Assembly: GCA_018873245.2 (NCBI GenBank)
Contig: JAEMBT020000002.1
Span: 6,732,001 to 6,796,000, forward strand
DNA: 64,000 nt
Direction: 5' to 3'
Source of the DNA: Archegozetes longisetosus
Taxonomy: Eukaryota; Arthropoda; Arachnida; Sarcoptiformes; Trhypochthoniidae
This document shows positions 37,501 through 53,537 of the stretch, piece after piece. Under the pieces are notes generated by a model, which worked only from the letters and a program-made list of their open reading frames with translations, was not told the DNA's origin and made no database searches. Position 1 is the first letter of the stretch, and each line of letters starts with the position of its first letter. The position numbers and the translations under genes were made by a program.

Positions 37501-38504
37501 GAAAACTTGAATTTTGCAAAGGAATGAGAAGAACAAAATGCTAACTAGAAAACAATTAAAAAAATGAAAATATCTAAACATAGGTATTATCTGGTGACAT
37601 AGTATTTAGAGATATAAAGTTAAGTGACATATGGAGGAGAAATAACTATTTCTAGACCTGAACGATTAAGTCAATAATGTGATACTGAAAGTTGTCAACA
37701 CAATTGTTACTCAAAAATAAAGTTCTAAATAAATATTATTTGTCAATCTAACTAATCAATTCTACTTGATTCTACCCAATTATTTGTTAATTAAGTTTCT
37801 ACATATCATTTGTAAACGTTTTCAATGATTCTTTCTTTTAATTCATATAAAGATATGTTTAATAATCAATAACTTTTGAATGCTGATCGTAAACGTTTTT
37901 ATCGATTCAGTTTAATAATAAATCAAAAGAAGAAAAGAAAATAGAGTAAAAAGTCATTAATCGTATAAACTGTTTAAGGAAAGAGAAATGGTTTAATGAG
38001 AAAAGAAAACACAGATGCACTTTTTATCCTATGAATAAGTTTTGCATATAATTGTAAGATAGTATTACACCTAAAGATTCATTTCAACTGCAAAACAATG
38101 TCAAAACTGATACCTTATGTAGGATTGAATTTAAGAAACTATTTTCTAAGAGACTAATGTCAGTTAGAAATGTAAGAAAAAAAGCAAATTCTAACTTGAT
38201 TCTCTCTTTTTCCAATTGTTCGATTTGTTGAGCTTTATTGATAACTTTAAGGATAACTTGTTGTTCCGATTCATTAATATGATCAGTTTTTGTTGGCGTA
38301 CTCTGTAATTGATTGCTCTTAACAGACCATCCAGTATCTAATCTATATAAAAAGTTATAAAAGTCAGCGCATTAGATGCAAATAATTCAATCAAAAGGTT
38401 ATATTCGTATTGGAGTAATATAAAGCTATAGCAATAATCACAAACCTGGCTCTTAATGTCAATTCTCTATCGTTGGGACAAACCCACGAACTCTTGGATT
38501 CCAT
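34533..38504 (-). CDS. Rabphilin/Noc2-type Rab effector, zinc-finger Rab-binding domain
   Basis: Exons 38504-38446, 38342-38196, 36147-36018, 34994-34908 and 34823 to either a donor at 34598 or a stop at 34533; 237 aa if the stop is used. The N-terminus SWVCPNDRELTLRARL and TGWSVKSN, then a helix EQQVILKVINKAQQIEQLEKERINRMIDRLNNMKRN, then a FYVE-related zinc finger with eight cysteines (SCVLC, CHVCKDC, VCSKC, LCKIC) and MWKKSGAWFL. This is the Rab3/Rab27-binding module of rabphilin-3A and Noc2, which controls dense-core and synaptic vesicle exocytosis. A Ser/Arg/Pro-rich linker follows (RSPSPRRNRNRSP). Rabphilin has two C2 domains after such a linker; none was found between here and the next gene 2.5 kb away. 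A G|GTATCT donor suggests a further exon that I could not identify. Confidence 0.87.
35655..35764. repeat. 15-bp minisatellite (about 7 units)
   Basis: Seven to eight copies of AATCTATATAATAAG-like units, in an intron of the rabphilin/Noc2-like gene. Period 15 keeps one + strand frame open, reading NLYNK/NLYKK repeatedly; this is taken as a consequence of the period and not as a gene. Confidence 0.85.
36148..38195. other. Intron of the rabphilin/Noc2-like gene
   Basis: Two kilobases of AT-rich intron; a short three-fold repeat of CTAACTAATAATCTTC occurs at about 37144-37182. No further exon seen. Confidence 0.6.
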
Positions 38505-41150
38505 TGCACTTAATTCTAAATTAAATAATTCATTTGAAGCACTATTGAAAGAGTATTTGAATTAAACAGAAGGAATAATTTTTCAAATAATCTCTATAGT
38601 TGAGAGTTGAATGTAGATTGATTTAGATTGACAATTGTGCCCCCGAAATGTATCTTTTCAGCAGAATTGATATTAAATAATATAAAAATCTTATAAATTA
38701 CAATCCAGTTATCCATATAAGATGTTAAGAAAACTGAATTATCACTTGTTATGTTGTGCGATGTGTAATCGAGTGGTAGAACAGAGAGACAATATTCTAG
38801 CGAAAGTGTTTTTAATAAATAACAGGATGAATGGCTGCTGATCAGCTCATGTTTGCTAGCATTGGCTCTTTTACGGCACTTGCGTTGCAATATCGATATT
38901 GAGAGCCAACGCTTCATTTAGTGCATGTTCATAATAAATAAGCCATGCTTTCAATGAATCCACGAATTAAAAACTTTTCTTAAACCTTCAACTGCTTTTA
39001 ATATGTGTCTCTTCTGTGATTTTTAATTTTTAACTTGTTTTAGTTATTACTCAATACTCTAATTTGGATCTGAAGTTTATTTTTTCACTCATTTTCTTAA
39101 AGATAAAACAACTTCAAGTGGAAAAAGTAAGTTATATTTTGCTTTTATCTTTTGGTAAACGTTTTTAACTACTGTATTAATTATATCAAAATTCAACTTT
39201 AAATCGAGATATCATAAGTTTTAATTGAAACCTATTAGTAAGAAGAGCTGAAGTTTTTTCTATTGCTAAACTTTTCAATTTTCAACTTAACCTCAAATCT
39301 ATTTTGACTTAATTGAAATTTGAGTCATTGTTCCGGAACCTAAAGAAACAAGCATAGAAAAAACATTCAACTTAGATGTGAGCGATTTAAAAATACGCTC
39401 ATTTGATCATATTACAACTTAAAAGTTGTCACAATGAATAAGCTTGCTTTTCTTGCATGTTACTTTGTTGTCATCTTAACAAGTAACTAGTACCTTTTGT
39501 CAAAATTTAGCTTTATAACTTCTTACCTCCTCTTCCTTTCCATTAGAAGATAAGAACAAAACCTTTTTATTCTTTTAGTTATCACTCAATAAGCATTTCA
39601 GAAGTAATTCAATTGACATTTTATAATATTGTAGAACCTTTTCTTATGAAGTAAATCAAAATCTTAGTGATTAATTTTCTTCATCTAATTATAAATTACA
39701 AAATGAGAGAATAGACATTAGAAACAACTATTTGATAAATAGTTTTGTTTTCAAAGATTCGGAATATGAATAAAAATCATAATATGCGTAGACTAGATGT
39801 GTAAAGTTCATATAATCTTTTCCGCAATATCTGATAAGTGATAAGTGATCTATAATCTTGTTTTTGCCGATTCGTAATCTATTATTACTGATGAGTAAGA
39901 TACTATTCTTATGCCCTCAGGAATGGTGTCTGAAATAAGAGCCTAACGCATTTTATTCTTCAATCCAATTAATAAGTGATTTAATCAAACTTAAGTATGT
40001 ATTAAAAATGAATATACGTTGTGATTGCAAATTTAGTGCAATTAATTTTTAGATAAGTAATTTTGATTATCCTATCATAATCAAACTAATGTTTGAGCAT
40101 AAAAATCAAGTATTAACTAGATTTAACATGTGTTAGGCTCTTATTTCAAACACTAACAATTGTGAATATCTTATCTTCATATAATGCATGTATATTCCTT
40201 TATATTTGATTTCATAACTTATTTTCTTTTTATATTCTATTATATTCTTTCAGTTTGTTTTTATCACTTCGATCCTTTGCAAAAAGTTGTTCAAATTAGG
40301 TTAGCAAATTTTGCGTTTGTCAGTTCATTTTCAGTATTTCGATCAAAACTCAAAAAATCCTATTCAATTCAATAGTGAGATTCAAATAAATGAGAAAAAT
40401 TCAGAAAATTTAGACATAGCAATTGTGGTCTAATTTTTATCAGTCATAATTTTCAATAAAAAATTTCAGAATGTGAGTTTGTTGTGTTGGCTAAAAATGT
40501 TTTCGGTCAGATTTTAAAGTGAAAGTCCAAAAAATGTGTGTAACTCATAAAATATCAAATACCAAACATGAATCACTATCAGTATAGGTCTTAGTTTGTA
40601 AAATGTAAAAAATTCAAGAGTAGTTTAAAGCCACGTATTTGTTTGGGTTCGGTAAATAGAAAGTATTTCGGCAATTTGAACCTATATGGGAGGTCTATGA
40701 GAGCTAACGCAGAATCTTATGCCCTCTAGAGAAGAAGTGCTAGTTTTTCAGTTGCATTCTCCAGTTGACACATTGGAGTTTACAGCTGGACCTTCACTGA
40801 AGTAACACAAAACTAATATATTATAACTCGCACACTGTTCAGTATAGTATCTAATATATTAGAACTCGCACACTATTCAGTATAGTATATAGTATAGTAT
40901 TACAAGGGGTGCATCAGCATCCTTAAGGACCACGCACAGGATGAGAGTCCAAACGAGACTAGTGTCAGGCCAAACAAATACTAAATTTCACTGTTTGTCT
41001 CTATCGTTATGACCCTTCACTGAGTTAAGACCTTTATCTGTCAATATAACATGATATACAGCTCGTTGGACATGTTTGCGCAATCCGTAGAACATATCGG
41101 TCTGTTTAGGTGGGGTCTGGCCACTAGTTCTTAGACAAAGATGAGCACAA
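38505..41150. other. Intergenic region between Rab effector and T-box gene
   Basis: Divergent gene starts about 2.6 kb apart. A 38-bp unit is tandemly doubled at about 40814-40889 (ACTCGCACACT core). Nothing coding was recognised; both promoters should lie here. Confidence 0.5.
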
Positions 41151-47127
<5,977 letters not shown>

Positions 47128-49816
47128 AAACAATTTATTATCTATTCAACAATCAATTATTTATTAACCTAATGACTATGCAAATCGATTGTCAAGCATT
47201 GAGCTGTCGTTCAAAACGATCCTATAATTCAATTGTTTGCTAGCCTTTCACAAAACGAGGCCTGAAATATGAGAAATAAAGCCTAAAATCTATGAATCTT
47301 TACCGGAAAGAAGACTGAGGCATATATTTTATGAAGATTTTGTTAAGCAAGAAGTGGCCAGCTATTTATTGATGAGTGTTGCAATAATTATTTGTAAATA
47401 TATAAGTGTCCTTAAAATAAAAGAGCTTACTTTCCTATTTCATATCAATTTTTATTTACCATTTTATTCATTGATTAGTGCTTTTGTTCAGCTTGTGTAA
47501 AACTATTGTTCAATAAATTATTATTAGTATTATACTATTGTGTTGATTAGTTCTCCAAGCAGATAGTTCTCGAACTCAGGTATGAAATTTTCAATTTGTT
47601 TTATACTGGAGTCAATCATAATACTGTTAGTTGGCCAACTTGGGACAAAACCTTTAGATTTGATCAGAACTAGAGCCTCAAATGGGATCCTGTATTGCGG
47701 AAATCTCGAGGAAACGGGAGAGAGTGGGATTAAAAATTTGAAGTGCGGGACGGGATACATTTTTATCACAGCTAGTTTTGATAAACTCTATAAAATTTTG
47801 TTTACAACAATTATATTAACTTTATTTGAATATGAAAGCTCGAATAATGAAAAACCTATCTCGAGTTAACCTCTTTTTCGGATTTTGTTTTAAACATTGA
47901 GCTGACTTCATACTTTATTCATATAACAAAACTCAATATATGTTTGAATGGAAAATTTTATAAATTATCATGTTTGAAAAAGTCTTCATCACAATTGAAT
48001 TTAATACTAATAAAATCTAGCTTTAAGAGAACGCACAATCAATTAGTGTTATGTTCATTATGAACAGTAAAACATTGATGGTCAACACATAACATTATCA
48101 AAACATTAGTTTTTTGTTTATACTAATCAAATATTTTGTTAGGGTTTTAAATGTTTAATTCAATCAATAATAAATTGATTCGTTTATCAAATGACTCGCC
48201 AAATAAGATAACTCCTCTTATTCTAATTAATAGTATAATTAATTAAAAAATGAGTGAAAAAGGAAAAACTGCGTTACACATCCAACATTATGGAAATAAA
48301 ACAGAAAAATTTTAAGAAATTCAGTCAACATTCAATTGGATATCACTAATAGATGAATTACTTAATTGACTAACGATTAAACTTCTTTAAGGGAAATGAG
48401 TACACACGAAAAAGCGGTAAAAAAGTTAAGAGTAAAAAGTTTTCAAAAGTTGAAGTTTGTTGTAATAGAAAGCGTTTTGAGAAAATGCCATTAGAAATAC
48501 AAATAAAATATTTCGAACGATATTCTATGAAAAATAATTAACATCATAGATACAGTTTAAATTTCTATATTTTATTTAGTTTTTACGAAAACAGATTCTA
48601 TGATTAGAAGAGTGTGTTTGGCATTACTTTTTCCAATCCTGATCTAGAAAGTGTTTAATTACACGTTATAAATAATAAATTTAATATTTAAGTTTTAATG
48701 GGATCATTGTTGTAGACACTTTTGATACGCAACTTTAAGTTCATTTTACTCGTTTCAATGCTTTAAGAGATAGGTACTTTATTATCGGGAAGTTCATATT
48801 TCACCGCTCGAAAACGTCATTCAAGTCTTATCGAGTATTACTCGAGGCCCTTTGCCCGATTTTTATAGTCATTGCGCCTAGATAGTCATCACTAGGGATG
48901 TGCAGTGACGGCTATAAAACAACCAAATTTCGGCGGTTATTAGGGAATAAAAATTAAGTCAATTCGGGAATAATTCGGGAATCAAATTTAATGTAAAACT
49001 AGGCATATCGTAGGTAATGCAAGCTTTAATGTCAAGTTTACACTTCACTTGTTATTACTTCATTTGAACTTTCGTTTAATTTTGAATAAAGATAATAGCA
49101 TTTGTTTAAATTCATTAGTAGTTATGAATAAAGATAACTAGTCTCTTAGGTATAACAATCAATCTAATGAACTGCGTATTATGTTTAAGTACTCAGATCT
49201 ACAGGTTCTGACTATATGTGGAATTACAAAAGTTTAAAATTTCAACAAATTTTAAGGTGCGGATCGTAGTCGAGAATTTAGGTTAATTTACAAAATTAAA
49301 GGTAATATTCGGTAATTTCGGGAAGAAGGTAGTATTCTTCGGAATTCGATAAGAAACAGACAGATTCGGGAAAAAACGAGAAAAATAGTTTGTGTTAATT
49401 GTGCTTATTTAATATTAAATTGTCTATGTAACTTTTAAAAGCATTCGGACTAATCTAAAATTTTCGGTAAAAACCGCTTCTGCACATCCGTAGTCATCAC
49501 TAATCCACATTTTTATATGAATATACCATAAATTAACTTAGTATCTTATTTACGATAACTAGTCAGAATACGTAGTCCAACTAATGTTCAGCCCATTTAT
49601 TCACAATCATTAACTGGAAAATAGATATTTCGGTAGAAATATTTTCTATTTTATGTGAAAAGTGAGTGAAAGGCGAGCTTAAGGCGCGAAAACTTCAATC
49701 TATGTGATAATAGAAATTTATAGATCACTTAATTATATAGGAATTGTGCTCAAACCCTTTGCAACTATTGAAGAGGTGTTACTAATTATATTTTGTTGAG
49801 CACTTCAATTAAAATA
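47128..49816. other. Intergenic DNA upstream of first TANGO2 copy
   Basis: Contains the left part of the duplicated segment (47457 to about 47640, matching 52995-53190), about 1.9 kb absent from the second copy, a 600-bp hAT-like element at 48893-49492, and the homologous promoter-proximal stretch from about 49507. A minus-strand open frame at 47530-47769 is partly similar in the other copy but interrupted there. Confidence 0.6.
48885..49500. mobile_element. 600-bp non-autonomous hAT-like transposon with 8-bp target duplication
   Basis: Element 48893-49492. Terminal inverted repeats TAGGGATGTGCAGTGACGG at the left and, read inward from the right, TACGGATGTGCAGAAGCGG (15 of 19 identical). It is bounded by a perfect 8-bp direct repeat GTCATCAC at 48885-48892 and 49493-49500. 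Eight-base target duplications and TA(G/C)GGATG-type ends are typical of the hAT superfamily. No transposase frame inside; the interior is AT-rich with several TTCGGGAA words. It is absent from the corresponding DNA of the second TANGO2 copy. Confidence 0.88.
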
Positions 49817-52213
49817 ATGTGTATTTTGTTCTTTAAAACTTTATTAAATCCTCAATTAGATGGTTATCATCTAATTCTAGTGAATGTTCGCGATGAATAC
49901 TACTCAAGACCAACACAGATATGTTCGTTTTGGGAAAATCAAAGCAGTTTAATTGGTGGTAAGAATTAATTCGGAAACAATTGCCAAATGTTCTCGCAAT
50001 GAATTAGTATGTAATATTCGGTAAATAAATGAAAGTCAAAGCAGGTTCATATCTTTTGGAAATTGATAAATGCTTAACAATATAGAACTAAGTTTAAGAG
50101 TATCTTATTGTATTTTGATAGTAGTAAGCAATGAATTTTAAAAATAAGTTTTTTAAAAAATAAATATACCAATTGAAAAGTTAACTTTACCATACATAAA
50201 TCCATTTCTTAAATAATTTGACGGGTATAGCTACGACATCGATGGTTTAGGATTTTCTACAAAAAATATGAGTTTGGATGAGCTTAGCACTCATTTGAAT
50301 CGATTCTTATACTAGAAAAAGTTTTCTTAAACTAGCAATTGATTAAGATTTTTGCGAGTCTATGAACATATTAGCGCCTGTTATCCCGGTTTTGTAGGAC
50401 TAAATTAGGTTTTGTTGGTGAGAGCGTTTAGTGTTTTATAACACATCGAAATAATTTTATAATAAAACCTTTTAGCTCTAATTTCGAATATCTATTTGCC
50501 CAATGTTATATACTAACTCATTGTGGGAACACCTGGTAAGTGTTTCCATTAATTCTAGAAACTTAAAAGGTTAATGCCAATTATGATTTCAACACTTATC
50601 ACAATACATCTTTACATAATAAATTCTGATCTCTGCTCTACTTTACCAGTATTTATAGCTTGTTTACGGTACCATAAAAATTACGCAATTACGTTTATTA
50701 GCTTTAGATCTAAAAAACTTACTCTTGAGAAGATTCAATCTATTCTTATATTTTTCAACTTTAAATCTAATATTTGCCAAATTATACGATTTGAAGTTAT
50801 GTTTGATTCGCACAGCAGCTTTGCAACTAATGCTGCAACTGGTTTGAAATTAATGACCACTAATTGTTAATTATTAGTGAGCGCTTATTTCGATTTCTTT
50901 CAAACATATGTCGACATACAGTATGTTTGATTTCTAATAATTCAAATGAAATGCTGGACACAATATATAAATAAAACATTGTCAATATGATATATCACAT
51001 GCAGAGTAGAGCACCACACTAAATTACATATTTGTGTATCAGAATAGTTTCTATCATCAATTTTATATTCTGTAATAACTCATTTCACTAATAGCAAAAG
51101 ATCTTCAAAAAGGAAGAGAAGGCGGAACATGGCTTGGGATGAATAAAAACGGCAAAATTGGAGTTTTACTCAATATCTTACTGCCACAGGTCGAAATATG
51201 CGATGATCGCAAAAGTCGAGGTTCATTTTGATTAAACAAAATATTTTGTACTTAAATTAATAACTATTATTTTTAATAAGGATTCCTTGTCGTTGATTAC
51301 TTGAAAAGTAGTGATTCTCCTCAATCATATTTAGAAGAAATCAGTAGATGTGCTAATGATTACAAGGGGTTTCAGATGATTGCATTGAATATCAAACCTA
51401 ATGGTGGCACTGAAAGTTCTTGCTTTTCTAACTTCCACCACGACAAACCCGTTCCATTAAGTTCTGGTGAATTACTTAAATTTTGTCATAAATTACATGA
51501 GTTATCCAATTGTGAAAACATTTGATTTCATATTTATAAAGGCTTACATGCTTTCGGTAATAACAAATCTGATATTCTTTGGCCTAAAGTTAGAAACGGA
51601 AAGTTGAAGTTCGAAGAATTAGTAAATAAATGTCCCACTACTAGTTCTAAACCGCAACTAGTAGACGGAATATTTGAACTTTTAGCCGATAAAACAATGT
51701 TTGTATTTTGATTCATAAGTACGAGCAATGAATCTAAAAGAGTAAAATTCATTTGATTGTAGTTATCCATTAGATGAACAAATGTTGAATCAATTAAAAG
51801 GAAGGCCAATCAATGTTTTAGAAAAACTTAATGCGTTGAACGTTCAAGCACACGAAGCCGGGTATGGCACTAGGTACGAAGCCAATTACCACTTAATTAC
51901 ATTGATTGAACTTTGTAATGCAACTTAATAATTCTGTTGAAACATTAATTGTTGAACAGGACTTGGACTATAATTCTAGTGGACGGACAACTCAACGTTG
52001 ATTACATTGAAAAAACAATGAAAGAACCAATAGATATAAACCAAAATATTGAATGGATCACCACAAAATATAATTTCAAGATTGATCAATGATTTTAATG
52101 TATTTGAGAATTGTATTTAACTAAAACTTTGTCATAGAATAAAAGTCAAGAGATTATTAGGTAAATAATTAATTTTAAATTTAAAATCACTGATTATATA
52201 AACTGAAGAATTA
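49507..52213. repeat. Tandem segmental duplication, copy A (TANGO2-1)
   Basis: Aligns with 53248-55346 in the same orientation. A further matching piece lies at 47457-47640 versus 52995-53190. Identity is uneven, from perfect in intron 1 to clearly lower in exon 5 and upstream DNA. Confidence 0.93.
49817..52092 (+). CDS. Tango2: TANGO2 homologue, copy 1
   Basis: Six exons: 49817-49958, 51095-51220, 51281-51466, 51542-51698, 51763-51873 and 51960-52092 (stop TGA). They sum to 855 nt, 284 aa, with all phases consistent. Family blocks: MCI start with Cys2, NVRDEYYSRP (the NRDE motif with Val for Asn), GREGGTWLGMN, GFQMIALNI, GLHAFGNNK, YGTRTWTIILVDGQ near the end. TANGO2 is a cytosolic/mitochondrial NRDE-family protein linked to Golgi organisation and lipid/heme metabolism; its biochemical activity is unsettled. 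Intron 1 is long (1136 bp), the rest 31-86 bp scale. An AATAAA lies at 52138. The second copy follows 1.4 kb downstream. Confidence 0.95.
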
Positions 52214-52866
52214 GGTAAGTATACAGGGTGTAGAGCAATGATTGCCCCCTATCTAGAGCTCAAACCGTAAAAGTTAGAGAAAATCCGATTTTATTTTTAA
52301 ATTCTACGTTGAAAAATAGATTTTAAAAAGTTATAATAATTAGAGTGTGGACTTTCCGCTTCAATTATAGCTTTAAGTCTATCAGAAGGACTTAACAAAA
52401 GAATTTCACATAAGCTTGACCCAGCTCTCACTTCTCTTAACCTTTTTTGCTTTCCATTTTTTGTTATAAATTGAGCTCCAGATTCTTTTGCTTCTCGAAG
52501 AGCGATGCATTTATTCTATCAATGAATATTTGTTCATCCGTATCATTGATCAAATTAGTCATTATAATTGCCTCAATTAATTAGTATTATTTCACAATAA
52601 ATCAGTATTTGTTTTAAAATGAATTTGTTTATTTAGAGAATATAATTCTGAAACAACGTTGCGCTTTTTATCACAATTTTAAAAATAAGAGTTTTAATGT
52701 ATTTTCGGCGAAGAATCTGAAAATGAAGTTGATTTAACTCTAACTATTGTCGTTTTTGCTTTATGTAAAGGGCAATTTTTAGAAATAGAACTAACTTGCA
52801 GTTGATCTAATAATACGCAATTAAATATAACTTTTCGTACGTTTTAAACATATTCGTCTGTTTCTT
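52214..52866. other. Segment between the duplicated units, with a degenerate ORF
   Basis: Not homologous to the DNA following copy 2, so it was inserted or is what remains after deletion. It begins near TACAGGGTGTAGAGCAATG, a sequence style seen at transposon ends, but no opposing inverted repeat was found. Confidence 0.45.
52297..52562 (-). pseudogene. Degenerate unrecognised ORF with a frameshift
   Basis: An ATG at 52562 opens MTNLINDTDEQIFIDRINAS, then the frame breaks near a GCTCTTCGAG stretch; another frame continues LREAKESGAQFITKNGKQ through DRLKAIIEAES to a stop at 52297. Together about 88 residues. The two halves have coding character, which the flanks lack. Family not recognised; a decayed mobile-element or retrocopied ORF is possible. 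Confidence 0.35.
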
Positions 52867-52985
52867 CAATTTACGAGTGGTCATACTTTGAAACTGAAAA
52901 AGATTCTCACTGAAATACAATCGAGAGATTTCACTTTTTTATTTTCTGTTACAGTTTCTACTTTTGCGAGTAAACTAGAATAACC
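52867..52985 (-). pseudogene. Decayed duplicate of DGCR8 exon 4
   Basis: Aligns with DGCR8 exon 4 (57213-57081): it still reads LLAKVETV, ENKK and KSLD but lacks about 13 bases in the middle and loses the frame. Immediately to its right begins DNA homologous to 47457 onward, so this is a duplication junction. It is in the same orientation as the real DGCR8 gene. Confidence 0.82.
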
Positions 52986-53537
52986 TAGTAATTTACCATT
53001 TTATTAATTAGTGCTTTTGTTCAGCTTGTGTCAAATTATTGTTTAATAAATTATTATTATTGTTATTATTATTATTATTATACTATTGTGTTAATTATTT
53101 CTCCCAACAGATAGCTACTAAACTTAGGTATGAGATGTTCAACTCAATTTTCAATTCGTACTGAAGTCAATGATATTACTATAAGTTTGCCAACTTATAA
53201 AATGCTAAACTTCAAACTTGAGTCAGAACATTCAGCTTTGCTCAGAACACATTTCTACGGGAATATAAGATAACTTAGTATCTTATTTGTGATAACTAGT
53301 CGGAATACGTAGTCCAACTAACGTTAGACTCATTTATTCATAATCATTAACCGGAAATAGATATTTCGGTAAAAATATTTTCTATTTCATGTGAAAAGCG
53401 AGTGAAAGGCGCGAAAACTTAAGTTTTGTGATAGCAAATCATAGATCACTTGATTATATAGGAATTGTGCGCAAACCCTTAGCAACTATTAAAGAGGTGT
53501 TACTCATTGTATCTTATTGAGTACTTCAATCAAAATA
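52986..53537. other. Upstream region of TANGO2 copy 2
   Basis: Homologous to 47457-47640 and then to 49507-49816, with the intervening 1.9 kb (including the hAT-like element) missing. It contains an ATT microsatellite at about 53045-53085. Confidence 0.7.

Noticed and set aside
38594..38917. Minus-strand 107-codon frame just upstream of the Rab effector start
   Set aside because: Composition and lack of similarity do not support coding; it does not join in phase to the first exon.
40730..41000. Less AT-rich patch with doubled 38-bp unit, considered as a mobile element
   Set aside because: No inverted or long terminal repeats, target duplication or coding frame; kept only as a tandem duplication within the intergenic entry.
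47530..47769. Minus-strand frame partly similar to a frame in the other duplicate (ends YLLGELINTIV / YLLGEIINTIV)
   Set aside because: The match is explained by DNA duplication; the counterpart at 52995-53190 has an internal stop and no family was recognised.
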